A DNA stretch of 64,000 bases. Source: AEGEAN-183 sp964342745. Its GTDB lineage: Bacteria > Pseudomonadota > Gammaproteobacteria > Magnimaribacterales > Magnimaribacteraceae. Under the pieces are notes generated by a model. That model was not told the origin of the DNA. It saw only the letters and a program-made list of their open reading frames with translations, and made no database searches. The stretch is from contig CAYFFW010000001.1 of assembly GCA_964342745.1 (NCBI GenBank), positions 44,315-108,314 of the forward strand, in the 5' to 3' direction. How positions within the stretch are numbered: position 1 is the first letter of the stretch; every line of letters begins with the position of its first letter. Below are positions 35,501-43,582 of the stretch, one piece after another. Both the position numbers and the translations under genes were made by a program.

Positions 35501-35724
35501 ATGGTTCTTAAACCAGTTTCAAGTGGTTTAGCAAGAAGTCTTTCTGAATCTTGGGGGGAAACACCCTCGTAAACCACTGAAACTCCGACCCCAGGGAACT
35601 GAACATCAGGTTCTGTCGCTTTAGGTAAGCTCCCTAAGGCATATATGCCCCATAAACTCAGTAATATGAATACACTTACTGAGGCCTTGTTTTTGTTAAT
35701 AGCTGCTTGAACAATTTTCTTCAT
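32521..35724 (-). CDS. RND-family inner-membrane transporter
   Basis: A 1067-residue proton-driven pump with the twelve-span AcrB layout: N-terminal span from residue 17, a large porter loop, spans 340-500, a second porter loop from about 560, and spans near the C-terminus. The central proton-relay region reads GMTIDGSIVVTEYADRK, with one Asp, as in CzcA-like pumps, rather than the Asp-Asp of AcrB. Family blocks include PAGSQDTGKGRFQV. It follows a small periplasmic adaptor by a 4-bp overlap. No outer-membrane factor gene is adjacent, so it would use a TolC-like partner elsewhere. Substrate unknown. Confidence 0.92.
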   Translation of the reverse strand: MKKIVQAAINKNKASVSVFILLSLWGIYALGSLPKATEPDVQFPGVGVSVVYEGVSPQDSERLLAKPLETGLRTIEGVEEVRATATTGYTFMTVLFDQDWDMDKALYDVRVKVDEIRPLLPADTREPNVLEFSTRDEPILTVGLISDSISERVLRKLAENLQDEIETIPEVLEADLQGVPEEMLEALVRKSDLESYGISMSQLYSAISNANRVIPAGSQDTGKGRFQVNVPSVFDSLEDINKLPIKVSGNSVVTLTDVAEIRRTFKDRQGYARINGKPAVSINIKKRSGTNVIDTNKKIKKLIAIEQRNFPPGVEIIYSRDNADWALDMISETEGNVLTAVVIVMIVVLAALGFRTSMLVGMAIPFSYLFALMIMSILGKEFNFMVMFGMLISMGMTIDGSIVVTEYADRKMAEGMDRIKAYTSAVERMFWPVVTSTATTLVAFTPLMFWGGMGSFIREMPTTVFFVLSGSLLYALFFAPVLGALFGGLAKGRGSEEQIEQVRKLETDEPTSLKGFTGFYARRVSNYLKHPIQIIFLIILSIFLIIFKIWPDHGKGTVYFPDVAPQYSNINISARGNFAVDEVLALALEVEKDVLQVEEIETSYTRTGSGRSRFGRGSSPDRIASITTDYYDQDKRVSGKDGYAILDEVRELTKGHSGILVQVESEKHGPPIGRAIDISVLGENPRSLVRATQKITQFIENEIEGLIDVENDLPKRGLEWKLDIDKTKAAQLSANTNDVSAAVQMVTGGIKVGEYRPLDADRELDIRVRFPKSERNIDQLERLNVMTNSGLVPVSSFLDSTAVPETTTIQRLNGKRVYKISAEKEKGVIVSEKMRQIKEWMSTTDLGRGISIEYGGFEKYNAEATNYLVNAFILTLFLMLIMMVAQFNSFYQAIVILSAIVLSFGGVFLSLLIFSRPISTMQTGIAFIALTGIIVNNNIVLVDTFNVLKRNNPEIDIKDIALRTAVLRLRPVFLTSFTTIAGLLPIALGYSVDLIDRTLKAGSFISSYWEQMAGALAVGLAVGTVLTLVVTPCALVVPQAFKNIYSKIKIFLNKAERKVFSKESTQS

Positions 35725-36629
35725 GCTTCTGGAGATTCCGATATTTCCTTAACATTGACAGTTTGTCCTTGAAATACATATTCCTGGCCAATAGTAATAA
35801 TTCTTATATTACTGGGAAGGCCTGCTATCCAAATTCCTTCCATACTATCTTCTAATATCTCTATTTGTTTGAACTCTACTTGGTTCTCTTCATTAACAGT
35901 TCTAATTCCCAATTCACCCGCTTCTCCTAACATTAGGATAGAAGGTGATATTCTATGAACAAGGAGGGATTCACCTTTAATCTCTATTTGGGCAGATACA
36001 CCATCCCTTATTGATCTATCAGAGTTTTCAACCTCTATCTCTACCCTAAATGTTCTCGTTCCTTTGTTTGCCGATGAACTTACAAAGGAAACAACTCCTT
36101 CTACTTTTTTTCCAGAAATTAATTCAGCACCGGCTTTAGCCCCAACCTTTACAAAACTAATTTCTTTCTCAGAAACTTCACCAATTAACCTCATAGGGTT
36201 AGGGTCAATAATAGTCGCACAGACAGCACCAGTATTCAGATAGTCACCTTCTTTGACTGAAAAGGTTTCTAAATAACCATCAAATGGAGCTTTAACTTTC
36301 GGATAAGAGGACCTGCTAGCATTGTATAACTGGCAAACTAATTGATCTTTTTTTACAAACTGACCTTGTTTTACAGGTCTCGATACTACTGTTCCACTAG
36401 CTTCTGCCCTTATTTTTATTAATTTATCAGCTTCTGTCGTTCCGCTTACTTTAATTTTTCTAGACTTTTCTACGGCACTACTTTTTAAAACCGTTACAGA
36501 AGAAATTGTTTCAAGCTTAGAATTAGATTTCACTTCAAAATCTTTGTCAGCAAGTAACCCAGACAACATCCAGCAGAAAGCTAAAACTAAAGTTGCAAAA
36601 GAAGTTATATAAGTTTGTCTAATTTTCAT
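35721..36629 (-). CDS. RND periplasmic adaptor (membrane fusion) protein
   Basis: A 302-residue HlyD/AcrA-type adaptor linking the RND pump to an outer-membrane channel. An N-terminal anchor (residues 9-26) precedes the biotinyl-lipoyl halves, KIRAEASGTVVSRPVKQG and the second half PKVKAPFDGYLETFSVKEGDYL. The beta-barrel ends in RIITIGQEYVFQGQTV. There is no long helical hairpin between the lipoyl halves, and at about 300 residues it is short for the family. It overlaps the pump by 4 bp. Confidence 0.88.
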   Translation of the reverse strand: MKIRQTYITSFATLVLAFCWMLSGLLADKDFEVKSNSKLETISSVTVLKSSAVEKSRKIKVSGTTEADKLIKIRAEASGTVVSRPVKQGQFVKKDQLVCQLYNASRSSYPKVKAPFDGYLETFSVKEGDYLNTGAVCATIIDPNPMRLIGEVSEKEISFVKVGAKAGAELISGKKVEGVVSFVSSSANKGTRTFRVEIEVENSDRSIRDGVSAQIEIKGESLLVHRISPSILMLGEAGELGIRTVNEENQVEFKQIEILEDSMEGIWIAGLPSNIRIITIGQEYVFQGQTVNVKEISESPEA

Positions 36630-36680
36630 AATGTTTTAGGTGTTATACCTTACTATAACACCAAACTACTAACAATTAAA

Positions 36681-37772
36681 CTAGATTGAATGTTTTTTCT
36701 TTAGTTCCTCTAATTTAGATTTGATTTCTTTTTTAGAATTTAAATTTATATTTTCAGCAGGTTCTTTAGTCTTTAATTCCCAGTTAGATTCTATTCTTTG
36801 ATCTAAGTCATTTACCGAGTTAGATTGATTGAAACCTTTTTGTTTTTGCCATTGAAATTTTACATGTTGAATAAATTTACTATTCCAAGAATTATGGGCT
36901 TGCCCAGTTTCTTTCCAGTAAAGTATAAATTCGCCTAAAACTGAATCAGCAAAAGATCTATCTATGTCCGTTAGAGACAAGACATGATAGAAATCTTGGC
37001 TAGGTTTCCAGTCAGTAGGAATAGGTTCAGGAAGTTCAGAATTATTAACTAAATGTTGAGTCTTAGCCCATTGTCTTCTAACTTGAGCTATGAATTTACT
37101 GTTCCATGCATCTGATTCGTTTCCTTTTTCACTCCAATAGAGAATGAATTCAGGTATTTCATTTTCTATAAATTCTTTGCTAATTCCTGTTCTGTATAAA
37201 ATCTCTAAAGCCTCTTCGTCTGGTAACCAGGCTTGCTCTATAGGTTTTCTTTTTAATTTTTTAAAATCTGAAATTTCTTGTGCACGCCAATTCTTTATAA
37301 CAAACCTAAGGAATTTAATCCCCCAAGAATAGCTAGTATCACTTTTTTCCCTATGAAGATGAATGAAGTCATCCACCTGAGAAAGAACGAAAGATTTTGA
37401 AATACCATATTCACTAGCTTGATCAATCATAGTTGCATCAGGTTTCCAGCTTTTTTGAATTAAAGATTCCTTTCTCTCGGTAAAAGTTTGATGGTTCTTT
37501 TCAGACTCCTTAACTCTGCTTATGCTAGAAACCAAGGACACTGATTTATTACTCTTATCATGGATGACTAGACCTCTGAGTTGTAATCTTGATATTAAAT
37601 TTAAAACCTTTTTCTCTTTCCAAAAAGTAGTTTCTTTTAATAAATAAGCTAAATCTATAGACTCTTTATTATTGGTTTTTAAAGAGTTTTTTATTGTTTC
37701 TAGCATCACAGCTTCAGATACACCAAGTGTCTTAGCTGCTTCTTTTGAAAACTTGAGAAAGTTATCCGTCAT
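36681..37772 (-). CDS. Protein with three tandem DnaT-type domains
   Basis: A 363-residue soluble protein. The first ~90 residues look like a helical or winged-helix module (FLKFSKEAAKTLGVSEAVML). Then come three similar units, marked by tryptophans at 109/162, 182/235 and 255/308: exactly 73 residues apart each time. Units 2 and 3 share W-x-P(D/S), EFILYW, and W-N-S-K-F-I; unit 1 is more divergent (WKPD, WGIKFLRF). This is the DnaT C-terminal DNA-binding pattern (WQPD...SFIAYW). E. coli DnaT has one such domain and helps load DnaC/DnaB at restart. The C-terminus is charged, low complexity. I infer a replication-restart or DNA-binding role; no dnaC or priA gene is adjacent. Confidence 0.75.
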   Translation of the reverse strand: MTDNFLKFSKEAAKTLGVSEAVMLETIKNSLKTNNKESIDLAYLLKETTFWKEKKVLNLISRLQLRGLVIHDKSNKSVSLVSSISRVKESEKNHQTFTERKESLIQKSWKPDATMIDQASEYGISKSFVLSQVDDFIHLHREKSDTSYSWGIKFLRFVIKNWRAQEISDFKKLKRKPIEQAWLPDEEALEILYRTGISKEFIENEIPEFILYWSEKGNESDAWNSKFIAQVRRQWAKTQHLVNNSELPEPIPTDWKPSQDFYHVLSLTDIDRSFADSVLGEFILYWKETGQAHNSWNSKFIQHVKFQWQKQKGFNQSNSVNDLDQRIESNWELKTKEPAENINLNSKKEIKSKLEELKKKHSI

Positions 37773-37836
37773 ATTTTTATTTTGGATAACCGAGGTTAGA
37801 TTATCTGAGGTCTATTAACAAGAAGTAGTTTGATTT

Positions 37837-38892
37837 TTATTTTTGTTTTCTTTTTTGAATGGCTTCGGACAGAGTTTCCAAACAAATTTCAGTGTCTTGC
37901 CAACTTAAACAAGCATCAGTGATACTTTTACCATAAACTAGTTCGCCTTTCTTTCCTATAGATTGGTTGCCCTCAATCAAATGACTTTCTATCATTACAC
38001 CTGTAATCCTTTTCTCACCTGAGCTCAGTTGAGAGCAAATATTTTTGCAGACATCTAACTGTTTTTTGTGTTGTTTGGAGCTGTTGCCATGACTCATGTC
38101 AACCATAAGAGAAGCTCTGAGGTCAGATTTACCTAAAAGATTAGAGGTCTTTTCAATATGTTCTGACTCATAGTTAGGTTCTTTACCACCCCTAAGAATT
38201 ACATGACAATCTTTATTTCCGGAAGAAGAGAAAACCGCTGAACGCCCTTCTTTAGTTACTGATAGGAATATATGAGGATTTTGGGCAGACTTAAGAGCAT
38301 CAACAGCAACTTTAATATCCCCTTCAGTGCTATTCTTGAAGCCTATTGGGCAAGACATACCTGAAGCTAGCTCTCTGTGCACTTGGCTTTCAGTTGTTCT
38401 AGCCCCTATAGCACCCCAAGCAACTAAATCTGCAATATATTGTGGAGTTATTACATCTAAAAACTCTGTACCTGCACAAACACCTAGATCATTTAGATCC
38501 ATAAGAAGCTGTCTGGCAATGGATATGCCTTTATTAATTTTAAAAGAATTATCTAAATCTGGATCATTGATTAACCCCTTCCAACCAACTGTAGTTCTAG
38601 GTTTTTCAAAATATACTCTCATGACAATTTGAAGAGAGTCTTCAAAGGTTTTTGAGGCCTCTAGGAGTTTGTTGCCGTATTCTATAGCTGCCTGTGGATC
38701 ATGGATAGAGCACGGGCCTACAACCACCACCAATCTATCGTCTTTTAAATTAATTATTTCAGAAATTTTATTTCTTGATTCAAAAACTAATTTAGAAGAA
38801 GATTCTGATATAGGCAGTTCTTCCATAAGTTTATCTGGAGGTAAAACCTCCTGCATTCCAGAGATTCTTGTATCATCAGTTTGGTATCTCAT
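37837..38892 (-). CDS. aroG: 3-deoxy-7-phosphoheptulonate synthase (DAHP synthase, AroG/F/H type)
   Basis: The entry enzyme of the shikimate pathway, joining PEP and erythrose 4-phosphate. It is a type I (AroFGH) enzyme: VVVGPCSIHDPQAA, VGWKGLINDP, GARTTESQVHRELASG, GFKNSTEGD, VDMSHGNSSK and the C-terminal GKSITDACLSWQDTE. I start at ATG 38892, where GGAAGA is placed correctly upstream, giving 351 residues; GTG at 38904 would add four. Which amino acid inhibits it is not readable. It is divergent from nadE. Confidence 0.95.
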   Translation of the reverse strand: MRYQTDDTRISGMQEVLPPDKLMEELPISESSSKLVFESRNKISEIINLKDDRLVVVVGPCSIHDPQAAIEYGNKLLEASKTFEDSLQIVMRVYFEKPRTTVGWKGLINDPDLDNSFKINKGISIARQLLMDLNDLGVCAGTEFLDVITPQYIADLVAWGAIGARTTESQVHRELASGMSCPIGFKNSTEGDIKVAVDALKSAQNPHIFLSVTKEGRSAVFSSSGNKDCHVILRGGKEPNYESEHIEKTSNLLGKSDLRASLMVDMSHGNSSKQHKKQLDVCKNICSQLSSGEKRITGVMIESHLIEGNQSIGKKGELVYGKSITDACLSWQDTEICLETLSEAIQKRKQK

Positions 38893-39037
38893 ATGTTCTT
38901 CCACAAAAAGGGTTGTGCATTTTACCTAGATAATTAATAGTTTGAAGTATTAGAATACAATAAGTTTGTTAAATAAAAGTTTACATTACTATTTTTTCTT
39001 TATTATTAGGTAATTTAACTAATCTTTATGAGTTTTA

Positions 39038-40648
39038 ATGAAAATTAGTATTATTCAAGAAAACCCTATAGTTGGAGATGTTAAGGGAAATCTAAATTTG
39101 GCTCTGGAAGCAATTGAAGCGATAAAAAAAGACAAGCCAGATTTAATAATTTTTTCTGAAATGTTCTTAACTGGATACCCCCCAGAAGACCTGCTTTTAA
39201 GGGAAGATTTATATATTTCCGTAGAAGATGCCTTAAGTACATTAGCAAGTCATCATCCAAAAACCAATTTATTGATTGGTTATCCAAGAAAAAAGAAAAA
39301 GCAAATCTACAATGCGGCAGGTTTAATTTCAAAAGGGGAATTAAAACAGGAATATTTCAAGCAAGAATTACCAAATTACAAGGTCTTTGATGAGAAAAGG
39401 TATTTTTCTCCTGGCAAAGGCCCATGTCTTATAGAAGTTAAGGGAAGATTGCTAGGAGTAACTATCTGCGAAGATATTTGGTACACCAAGGCAATTCGAC
39501 AAGCCACAAGAAGAGGTGCTGAAATGATTCTCAATTTAAATGCTTCTCCTTTTCACAAGAATAAACTTCAGGAAAGAAAATCTCTTTTGATAAAGCACTC
39601 AGAAAAATTTAAGGTACCTATAATTTATGTTAATCAAGTTGGCGGTCAGGACGAACTTGTTTTTGATGGATCATCCTTAGTTGTCTCTCCTTCATCAGGA
39701 GTAGATCACCAATTACCAAGCTTCAAGTCTGCAAAAGAGACTTTAGAATTTAAACAAAAAAATGGAAGTTTTTCTCTTATGAGTAAACAAAGAGTTAAAG
39801 AATCTTCTGAATTAAAGAATTTATATGAAGCTATAGTTTTAGGAACTAGAGATTACATCGAAAAGAATGGGTTTAATGGAGCAATCATTGGCTCCTCAGG
39901 TGGGGTTGACTCAGCTTTAACTGCTGCTATAGCAGCAGATGCATTGGGGCCTGATAGAGTTAAAACAGTTATGATGCCTTTTAAATATACTTCAAGCATG
40001 AGTGTTCAGGATGCAGAGAAACTTGCAAAAAATTTAAGAATTAATCATGAAGTTATTGAAATTGAAGAAATATATGATTCTTTCGAAAAATCTTTAGCAA
40101 AGGTTTTTAATGGAAAGAAAAAAGATAAAACTGAGGAGAATTTACAATCTAGAAGCAGAGGTGTATTGCTCATGGCTTTATCTAACAAATCAGGTTATTT
40201 AGTTCTAACTACAGGTAATAAAAGTGAAACAGCTGTTGGTTATTCAACTTTATACGGAGATACTGCAGGAGGTTTTGCAGTTCTAAAAGATGTTCCAAAG
40301 ACATGGGTTTATGATTTAGCTAATTATAGGAATTCCATATCTAAAGTTATTCCTAAGAGAGTAATAGAAAGACCACCATCAGCAGAGTTGGCCCCAAATC
40401 AGAAAGATTCAGATAGCCTACCAGATTACAAGATACTAGATGAGATTATTGAACTGTATGTTGAGAAAGACTTAGGAATAATTGATATAACTAAGAGAGG
40501 GTTTGACAAAAAAACTGTATTAAAAATAGTTAGATTAATCGATAAAAGTGAATACAAAAGAAGACAGGCTCCCCCGGGAGTTCGAATAACTGATAGAGGT
40601 TTTGGTAAGGACAGAAGATATCCAATAACTAATAAATATCTTCAATAA
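39038..40648 (+). CDS. nadE: Glutamine-dependent NAD+ synthetase
   Basis: NadE amidates deamido-NAD with ammonia tunnelled from glutamine. In 536 residues the N-terminal nitrilase-like glutaminase carries the Glu-Lys-Cys triad (SEMFLTGYPPED, KQELPNYKVFDEKRYF, TICEDIWYT). The synthetase half begins near residue 285 with the PP-loop GSSGGVDSALTAAI and later shows TTGNKSETAVGYSTLYGD. Length is that of the two-domain bacterial type. It is divergent from the DAHP synthase with a 145-bp AT-rich gap that shows no clear operator. Confidence 0.95.
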   Translation: MKISIIQENPIVGDVKGNLNLALEAIEAIKKDKPDLIIFSEMFLTGYPPEDLLLREDLYISVEDALSTLASHHPKTNLLIGYPRKKKKQIYNAAGLISKGELKQEYFKQELPNYKVFDEKRYFSPGKGPCLIEVKGRLLGVTICEDIWYTKAIRQATRRGAEMILNLNASPFHKNKLQERKSLLIKHSEKFKVPIIYVNQVGGQDELVFDGSSLVVSPSSGVDHQLPSFKSAKETLEFKQKNGSFSLMSKQRVKESSELKNLYEAIVLGTRDYIEKNGFNGAIIGSSGGVDSALTAAIAADALGPDRVKTVMMPFKYTSSMSVQDAEKLAKNLRINHEVIEIEEIYDSFEKSLAKVFNGKKKDKTEENLQSRSRGVLLMALSNKSGYLVLTTGNKSETAVGYSTLYGDTAGGFAVLKDVPKTWVYDLANYRNSISKVIPKRVIERPPSAELAPNQKDSDSLPDYKILDEIIELYVEKDLGIIDITKRGFDKKTVLKIVRLIDKSEYKRRQAPPGVRITDRGFGKDRRYPITNKYLQ

Positions 40649-40658
40649 TCCATTTTTA

Positions 40659-40686
40659 TTGGTAAATCCCTTACCTGAGCTATAAT
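40659..40686 (+). promoter_or_regulatory. Predicted sigma-70 promoter of scpA
   Basis: TTGGTA (40659-40664), a 16-base spacer and a perfect TATAAT (40681-40686). The predicted start near 40693 coincides with the left edge of an inverted repeat, leaving a leader of only about 20 bases before the scpA ATG. Confidence 0.5.
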
Positions 40687-40691
40687 TACCA

Positions 40692-40711
40692 TCCAATACG
40701 ATTGTATTGGA
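40692..40711. repeat. Inverted repeat at the scpA transcription start
   Basis: TCCAATAC-GATT-GTATTGGA: an 8-bp perfect stem with a four-base loop, placed at the predicted start site and ending two bases before the scpA ATG at 40714. It could be a repressor operator or a 5' mRNA hairpin that limits ribosome access. Confidence 0.55.
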
Positions 40712-40713
40712 AT

Positions 40714-41520
40714 ATGACTGAAACCAAATTACCTCTTCAGAAGGAAATAGTATTAGCTACTGTTCAGGGCAAGGAAGTAACTTCCTTGCCTGAAGATTTA
40801 TATGTACCCCCAAATTCTTTAAAAATCTTTCTAGATACATTTGCTGGTCCTTTAGATCTTTTACTGTATCTAATAAGAAAGCAAAACTTAGATATATTAG
40901 ATATAGATGTTGCAAAAATAACTGAGCAATACATTTCTTATATAGAGCTGATGGAAGCTTTCCAAATTGAGCTAGCAGGGGATTATCTTGTTATGGCTGC
41001 ATATCTAGCAGAGTTAAAATCAAAAATGCTGTTACCAAGACTACAAGAAGAAGATGAGGAAGAAGATCCGAGAGCTGAATTAATGAGAAGATTGCAGGAG
41101 TACCAAAGATTCAAACAAGCAGCTGATAAAATAGATTCTTTGCCTAGGTTAAATAGAGATTTCTTTTTAGCTGGGGCAAAATTACCTGAATTTGAAGCCC
41201 TTGTAACCAAGGCCGACATACCAATGGAGGATCTAACCTTTGCTTTAGCAGAGGTCATGAGGAGGGTAGACCAATCTCAAGCCCATTTAATTAATTTTGA
41301 ACAACTCTCAACAAGAGAAAGAATGACAGAGATTCTTGAGAGGATGAGAAATGAATCTTTCATAGAATTTTCTAGCTTATTTAATGTAAAAGAAGGCAGA
41401 ATGGGAGTTGTGGTCACATTTCTAGCTGTTTTAGAATTATTGAAGGACTCTTTAGCAGAGATTGTTCAATCAGAAGAATATGGACCAATACATATCAGGG
41501 GAATTGAGGAGGTACATTAA
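40714..41520 (+). CDS. scpA: Segregation and condensation protein ScpA
   Basis: ScpA (kleisin) bridges SMC heads in chromosome condensation. I start at ATG 40714; a TTG at 40702 is in frame but lies inside the inverted repeat. The protein (268 residues) has the family blocks FAGPLDLLLYLIRKQNLDI, GDYLVMAAYLAELKSKMLLP, an acidic linker with EEDEEEDP, and the C-terminal winged-helix region VTFLAVLELLKDSL. Its stop shares its last base with the scpB ATG. The same scpA-scpB-rluB order is seen in Pseudomonas. No smc gene is in the window. Confidence 0.94.
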   Translation: MTETKLPLQKEIVLATVQGKEVTSLPEDLYVPPNSLKIFLDTFAGPLDLLLYLIRKQNLDILDIDVAKITEQYISYIELMEAFQIELAGDYLVMAAYLAELKSKMLLPRLQEEDEEEDPRAELMRRLQEYQRFKQAADKIDSLPRLNRDFFLAGAKLPEFEALVTKADIPMEDLTFALAEVMRRVDQSQAHLINFEQLSTRERMTEILERMRNESFIEFSSLFNVKEGRMGVVVTFLAVLELLKDSLAEIVQSEEYGPIHIRGIEEVH

Positions 41521-42116
41521 TGGAAAATAAACTAATACAAATTATAGAAGCTGCTCTTTTATCAGCCTCTAGACCTCTAACAGTAGAAGAAATTCAAGAC
41601 CTTTTTTCTGAAGACAAAATTCCTTCTAAAGATGAGATTAAAGAAGTATTAAATGAAATTGAAAGTCTCTGTACAGAAAGAGGTGTAGAGTTAAGAAAGG
41701 TCTCTTCTGGATACAGAATGCAAGTAAAGCAATCCTTATCTCCTTATATTGCAAAACTTTGGGAAGAAAAACCCCAAAGATATTCAAAAGCCACTTTAGA
41801 AACTTTAGCCTTGATAGCTTACAGGCAACCTATAACTCGAGGAGAAATAGAGGAAATAAGAGGAGTTACTATTGGCACCCAGATGATTAGAGCTCTTTTA
41901 GAAAGAGGCTGGATAAAAACAGTGGGACAAAGAGATGTGCCCGGAAGACCTTCTTTGTATGCAACGACTAAGGAATTTTTAGATTATTTCGATCTTCAAC
42001 ATCTAAGGGAATTACCAGAGCTACCTGAGCTACCAGATATAGATTCTTTAGATATGGAATTACCTCTTGAGGATAAAGAGGAAGAATCTAAATCTGAATT
42101 ATCTTCTCATAATTAA
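41520..42116 (+). CDS. scpB: Segregation and condensation protein ScpB
   Basis: ScpB is the winged-helix partner of ScpA in the SMC complex. The 198-residue sequence contains two winged-helix domains: IIEAALLSASRPLTVEEIQ and then the conserved ALIAYRQPITRGEIEEIRGV and GQRDVPGRPSLYATT. The C-terminus (after residue 165) is acidic, with repeated ELPELPE. The start overlaps the scpA stop by one base, so the two are coupled. Confidence 0.95.
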   Translation: MENKLIQIIEAALLSASRPLTVEEIQDLFSEDKIPSKDEIKEVLNEIESLCTERGVELRKVSSGYRMQVKQSLSPYIAKLWEEKPQRYSKATLETLALIAYRQPITRGEIEEIRGVTIGTQMIRALLERGWIKTVGQRDVPGRPSLYATTKEFLDYFDLQHLRELPELPELPDIDSLDMELPLEDKEEESKSELSSHN

Positions 42117-42126
42117 TATTAAATAC

Positions 42127-42861
42127 ATGAAAGAAAGGATTCATAAGATCCTTGCCAGAGAAGGTTTATTTTCTCGTAGAAAAATAGAAGGTCTCATAAG
42201 AGAGGGGAGAATAAGGGTTAATGATCAGGAAGCAGTTCTTGGCATGTTGATATCAAACAAAGACTCTGTAGAGGTAGATGGTAAAAAAATAGACATTTCT
42301 GCAGGCAGCCAAAAACTTAAAGTCCTAATGTACAATAAGAAAGTTGGTCAAGTCTCTTCTACGAATGATCAAGAGGGAAGGCCCACAGTCTTCCAATCAT
42401 TACCAAAGATAAGAAAAGGCAAGTGGGTTTCAGTAGGAAGATTGGATATAAACACCTCTGGTTTAATGCTATTCACTAATGATGGATATCTAGCTAATAA
42501 AATAATGCATCCTAGTTCAAATATAGAAAGAGAATATGTAGCAAGGATCCATGGAAATGTAAAAAACGAACATATTAAGAAATTTACTGAGGGGGTAGAG
42601 CTAGAAGATGGAAAGGCTAGATTTACTGATGTTCAGCCAGGAAGAAAAGGGAAAACAAATCAATGGTTTGCAATGGTTATTATGGAAGGTAAAACAAGAG
42701 AAGTAAGGAGAATATGGGAGAGTCAAGGTTTTGAAGTTTCTAGGTTAAAGAGAGTGAGAATTGGAAATTTATTTTTACCAGCAAGTCTTAAGCAAGGGAA
42801 CTATAGAGAGCTAAATGAAAAAGAGATAAATCTTATTGGACCTCAATTGAATTCCCATTAA
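42127..42861 (+). CDS. rluB: 23S rRNA pseudouridine synthase RluB
   Basis: RluB makes pseudouridine 2605 of 23S rRNA. From ATG 42127 (244 residues), ten bases after scpB, it has an S4 RNA-binding domain (RIHKILAREGLFSRRKIEGL) and then the catalytic-Asp signature VGRLDINTSGLMLFTNDG and the RxVRR-like TREVRRIWE. An open frame reaches back to 42067, but those codons overlap scpB. RluB is favoured over RluE/F by the scpA-scpB context. The 3' end overlaps the convergent SDR gene by 29 bp. Confidence 0.92.
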   Translation: MKERIHKILAREGLFSRRKIEGLIREGRIRVNDQEAVLGMLISNKDSVEVDGKKIDISAGSQKLKVLMYNKKVGQVSSTNDQEGRPTVFQSLPKIRKGKWVSVGRLDINTSGLMLFTNDGYLANKIMHPSSNIEREYVARIHGNVKNEHIKKFTEGVELEDGKARFTDVQPGRKGKTNQWFAMVIMEGKTREVRRIWESQGFEVSRLKRVRIGNLFLPASLKQGNYRELNEKEINLIGPQLNSH

Positions 42862-43582
42862 GCGCTAAACTATCTTTCCCCATTAAAAATAGATAAGCAT
42901 TCATAATTTCTTCAGGACTCTTAAGAGTTTTAGGATCCTCAGCTGGATAAGCTTGTGATCTCATTTTAGTTCTAACAGGGCCAGGATTTATAGCATTTAC
43001 CCTAATACCTGAAGTTTTATCCATCTCTTCACTAAGAATTTGCACGAGTCCTTCCGTTGCAAATTTAGAAATTGCATATGCTCCCCAATAAGCTCTCCCT
43101 TTTTTTCCTACGCCAGAAGAAGTAAATATAATTGAAGAGCTCGTTGGTATTTGAAGCGCAGGTAAGAGTGATTTAGTTAATAGTAACGCGGATTCAAAAT
43201 TAATCTTTGAAACACGCCTCCATTCATCAAAGTTGTAATTCTGAATGGAGGTTTTAGTACCTAAAATGCCAGCATTATTTAATAAACCATCTAACCTTCC
43301 AAATTCATTAATAATTTCTTCAGAGATTTTTATGTAGTCTTTTTCATTTGCTGTTTCTAGGTTTATAACCTGCAAAAGAGGTTTTTTTAATCTTTTCTTC
43401 TCAAACAAGTTATAAGTTTCTTCTAGATTAGATTTGTTTCTTCCTAATAAAATAACCTCAGCTCCAAAAGAAGCAAAAGATAGACCTGCTTGCCTGCCTA
43501 TACCTGAACTACCACCACTAATTAAGATAATCTTATCTTTTAATAAATTCTTTGGAGCTTGATAATTAATAGCTTCCTTCAT
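42833..43582 (-). CDS. YciK-type short-chain dehydrogenase
   Basis: A 249-residue classical SDR oxidoreductase. The cofactor motif is SGGSSGIGR (residues 21-29), NNAG follows, and the catalytic Ser and Tyr-X3-Lys are in FTSSGVG and YAISK. It lies after ubiG and a MupP-like phosphatase, the same place as yciK-like genes in Pseudomonas. The substrate is unknown. It overlaps the phosphatase by 4 bp and its 3' end overlaps rluB by 29 bp. Confidence 0.88.
   Translation of the reverse strand: MKEAINYQAPKNLLKDKIILISGGSSGIGRQAGLSFASFGAEVILLGRNKSNLEETYNLFEKKRLKKPLLQVINLETANEKDYIKISEEIINEFGRLDGLLNNAGILGTKTSIQNYNFDEWRRVSKINFESALLLTKSLLPALQIPTSSSIIFTSSGVGKKGRAYWGAYAISKFATEGLVQILSEEMDKTSGIRVNAINPGPVRTKMRSQAYPAEDPKTLKSPEEIMNAYLFLMGKDSLALNGNSIEVQ

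Noticed and set aside
38905..39037. Shared operator between the DAHP synthase and nadE genes
   Set aside because: The gap is AT-rich, and I saw no convincing dyad or paired repeat; no NrdR, TyrR or NadR-like site could be matched by eye.
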